The translations under genes and the position numbers were made by a program. From positions 1 to 6,701 of the forward strand of contig JAUWVG010000124.1 of assembly GCA_030617525.1 (NCBI GenBank): a stretch of 6,701 nucleotides of DNA, given 5' to 3'. The DNA comes from Candidatus Aminicenantota bacterium (lineage in GTDB: Bacteria > Acidobacteriota > Aminicenantia > Aminicenantales > Aminicenantaceae). Below are positions 5,958-6,701 of the stretch, in pieces (position 1 is the first letter of the stretch; each line of letters starts with the position of its first letter). The notes under the pieces were generated by a model that had not been told where the DNA came from, searched no databases, and saw only the letters and a program-made list of their open reading frames with translations.

Positions 5958-6039
5958 GAGCCGGACGGAACCCTTACGTATTCTGCCCCCATCACATACG
6001 AATGTGGATGGTGACAGACATACGACGTCCATCCGGCTC
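5958..6039. repeat. Inverted repeat with nested hairpin, upstream of the amidohydrolase promoter
   Basis: GAGCCGGACGGA (5958-5969) and TCCATCCGGCTC (6028-6039) are inverted repeats of 12 bases with one mismatch (5966/6031), C-A on the plus strand but G-U in a minus-strand RNA. Inside, CCATCACAT (5989-5997) can pair with ATGTGGATGG (6001-6010) with one bulged G, and ACATACGA occurs twice (5994-6001, 6018-6025). This may be a structured RNA, a decayed mobile element or a protein-binding region. I found no coding sequence here. Confidence 0.45.
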
Positions 6040-6075
6040 AACTAAAGGTTGCAGCATGGTCTGGGGAAAACTACG

Positions 6076-6123
6076 CGTGATTTCGTATCACTTTTTTGAA
6101 CTCGTTCTTTAAATCACGGAAAT
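6076..6123. repeat. Hairpin-forming repeat related to the centre of the 2121-2200 element
   Basis: CGTGATTT (6076-6083) and AAATCACG (6111-6118) are perfect inverted repeats around a 27-base centre. The stretch 6076-6123 aligns in the same orientation with 2139-2187: about 37 identical columns of 51 by hand, with shared blocks CGTGATTTC, ATCA, GAACTC and AAATCACG plus AAAT. Both copies lie downstream of a minus-strand gene's stop codon. The outer GC-rich arms of the first copy are missing here. It has no proper terminator T-run on the minus strand. Confidence 0.5.
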
Positions 6124-6157
6124 GAAGATGTTTTTCATCCGACTCAATTGAAAAAGA

Positions 6158-6701
6158 TTAGATGGTGGGATTTTCCATGTAGGTGCCGTAGAATTTTTCG
6201 AGGACTGCCGAAATTTCGCCGAGAGTAGCTCTGGCTTTGACGGCCTCAATCATGGGAGGGAGGATATTCTGATTATTTTTCACAGCCTCTTCGAGCGAGT
6301 GGAGTTTTTGCGATGCTTCTTTTTTAGACCTGTTGGCTTTAAAATCGAGAGTTTTCTTTATCTGAGTTTTTTCTACTCTTTCAGGGACCGCGTTGACCGT
6401 GAAATTGATTTTTTCACTTCCATGGCCAAATTCATTAAAACCAACGATGATTTGTTTTTTACTCTCAAGTCGTTTCTGGTAGTCATAGGCGCTGTTTTGG
6501 ATTTCCTTTTGGATATACCCATTTTCGATGGCTTGGAGGACTCCTCCCATATTTTCGATTGCCTGGAGGTAAGTGTTGACTTTGTCCTCGATTTGATCTG
6601 TAAGGGATTCCAAAAAATAAGAGCCTCCCAGTGGATCCACTGTATCGGTCACGCCACTTTCAAAAGCGAGGATCTGTTGTGTACGAAGTGCGATCCGGAC
6701 A
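6158..6701 (-). CDS. Methylmalonyl-CoA mutase-type large (alpha) subunit, C-terminal part (runs off right edge)
   Basis: 180 residues plus stop are visible; the intact subunit is usually about 520-560. The family rearranges the carbon skeleton of acyl-CoA thioesters (methylmalonyl-CoA to succinyl-CoA, in propionate metabolism) with adenosylcobalamin. Seen: RIALRTQQILAFESGVTDTV (2-21), directly followed by the diagnostic DPLGGSYFLE (22-31), then GGVLQAIENGYIQKEI and SAYDYQKRLES, and a C-terminal section with NILPPMIEAVKARATLGEIS. These all match the end of the substrate-binding barrel domain. The protein stops there, with no B12-binding domain attached, so cobalamin must be held by a separate small subunit, as in the known two-polypeptide forms. 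No such gene follows in the window. A GTG at 6652 lies inside the conserved domain and is not the start. Isobutyryl-CoA mutase or another acyl-CoA mutase large subunit cannot be excluded from this piece. Confidence 0.93.
   Translation of the reverse strand, partial: VRIALRTQQILAFESGVTDTVDPLGGSYFLESLTDQIEDKVNTYLQAIENMGGVLQAIENGYIQKEIQNSAYDYQKRLESKKQIIVGFNEFGHGSEKINFTVNAVPERVEKTQIKKTLDFKANRSKKEASQKLHSLEEAVKNNQNILPPMIEAVKARATLGEISAVLEKFYGTYMENPTI

Noticed and set aside
5745..6014. Plus-strand frame across the amidohydrolase start and the intergenic repeats
   Set aside because: Composition is unlike a real protein, and it overlaps a signal peptide, a promoter and inverted repeats.
6077..6097. 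Small hairpin (GTGAT/ATCAC) followed by six T on the plus strand, like an intrinsic terminator
   Set aside because: The stem is only five AT-rich pairs and no plus-strand gene ends here.
6158..6652. A 164-residue gene starting at GTG 6652
   Set aside because: The frame continues upstream to the window edge with conserved mutase residues (RIALRTQQILAFESG), so the GTG is internal.

Overview
The window reads as part of a chromosome from an AT-rich, diderm (Gram-negative type) bacterium. The evidence is a lipid A kinase (LpxK), several proteins with export signals and a likely lipoprotein. The small exported coiled-coil protein begins its mature part with an 'LVELSKKEKERRAK...TNIDL' pattern that I associate from memory with Acidobacteriota-like genomes (including Aminicenantes-type lineages). 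That lineage call is a weak inference. There is no rRNA, tRNA, CRISPR array, phage gene or transposase in the window.

Layout from left to right. (1) 1-554, minus strand: the N-terminal two thirds or so of lpxK, running off the left edge. (2) 656-1522, plus strand: a predicted lipoprotein with two beta-rich domains and no assigned function, diverging from lpxK across a short promoter region. (3) 1502-2065, minus strand: an exported coiled-coil protein whose 3' end overlaps the lipoprotein gene tail to tail by 21 bases. (4) 2066-2201: a promoter and an 80-base inverted-repeat element. (5) 2202-5906, minus strand: a two-gene unit with an exported M20-family amidohydrolase first and comEC (DNA-uptake channel) second, 10 bases apart. 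(6) 5907-6157: a promoter plus repeats and inverted repeats. (7) 6158-6701, minus strand: the C-terminal part of a methylmalonyl-CoA mutase-type large subunit, running off the right edge.

The most notable point is that comEC lies in two reading frames. The 129-residue N-terminal frame and the long C-terminal frame join perfectly by a -1 shift at a run of eight A residues (minus strand) that contains A_AAA_AAG, the classical -1 slippery heptamer. The joined 795-residue product has every expected ComEC domain. This could be programmed frameshifting, transcriptional slippage, a real mutation or a homopolymer sequencing error. The sequence alone cannot decide.

Three minus-strand genes (lpxK, the coiled-coil gene, the amidohydrolase) have sigma70-like promoters whose -10 box ends only 6-11 bases before the chosen ATG and no clear Shine-Dalgarno sequence, suggesting leaderless or near-leaderless mRNAs. 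The plus-strand lipoprotein gene instead has a strong AAGGAGGA site. Two intergenic regions, after comEC and after the mutase gene, carry related 48-49 base hairpin-forming sequences, possibly members of a small dispersed repeat family. The genes do not form one obvious pathway: lipid A synthesis, envelope proteins, exported amide hydrolysis, DNA uptake and propionate/acyl-CoA metabolism sit side by side.
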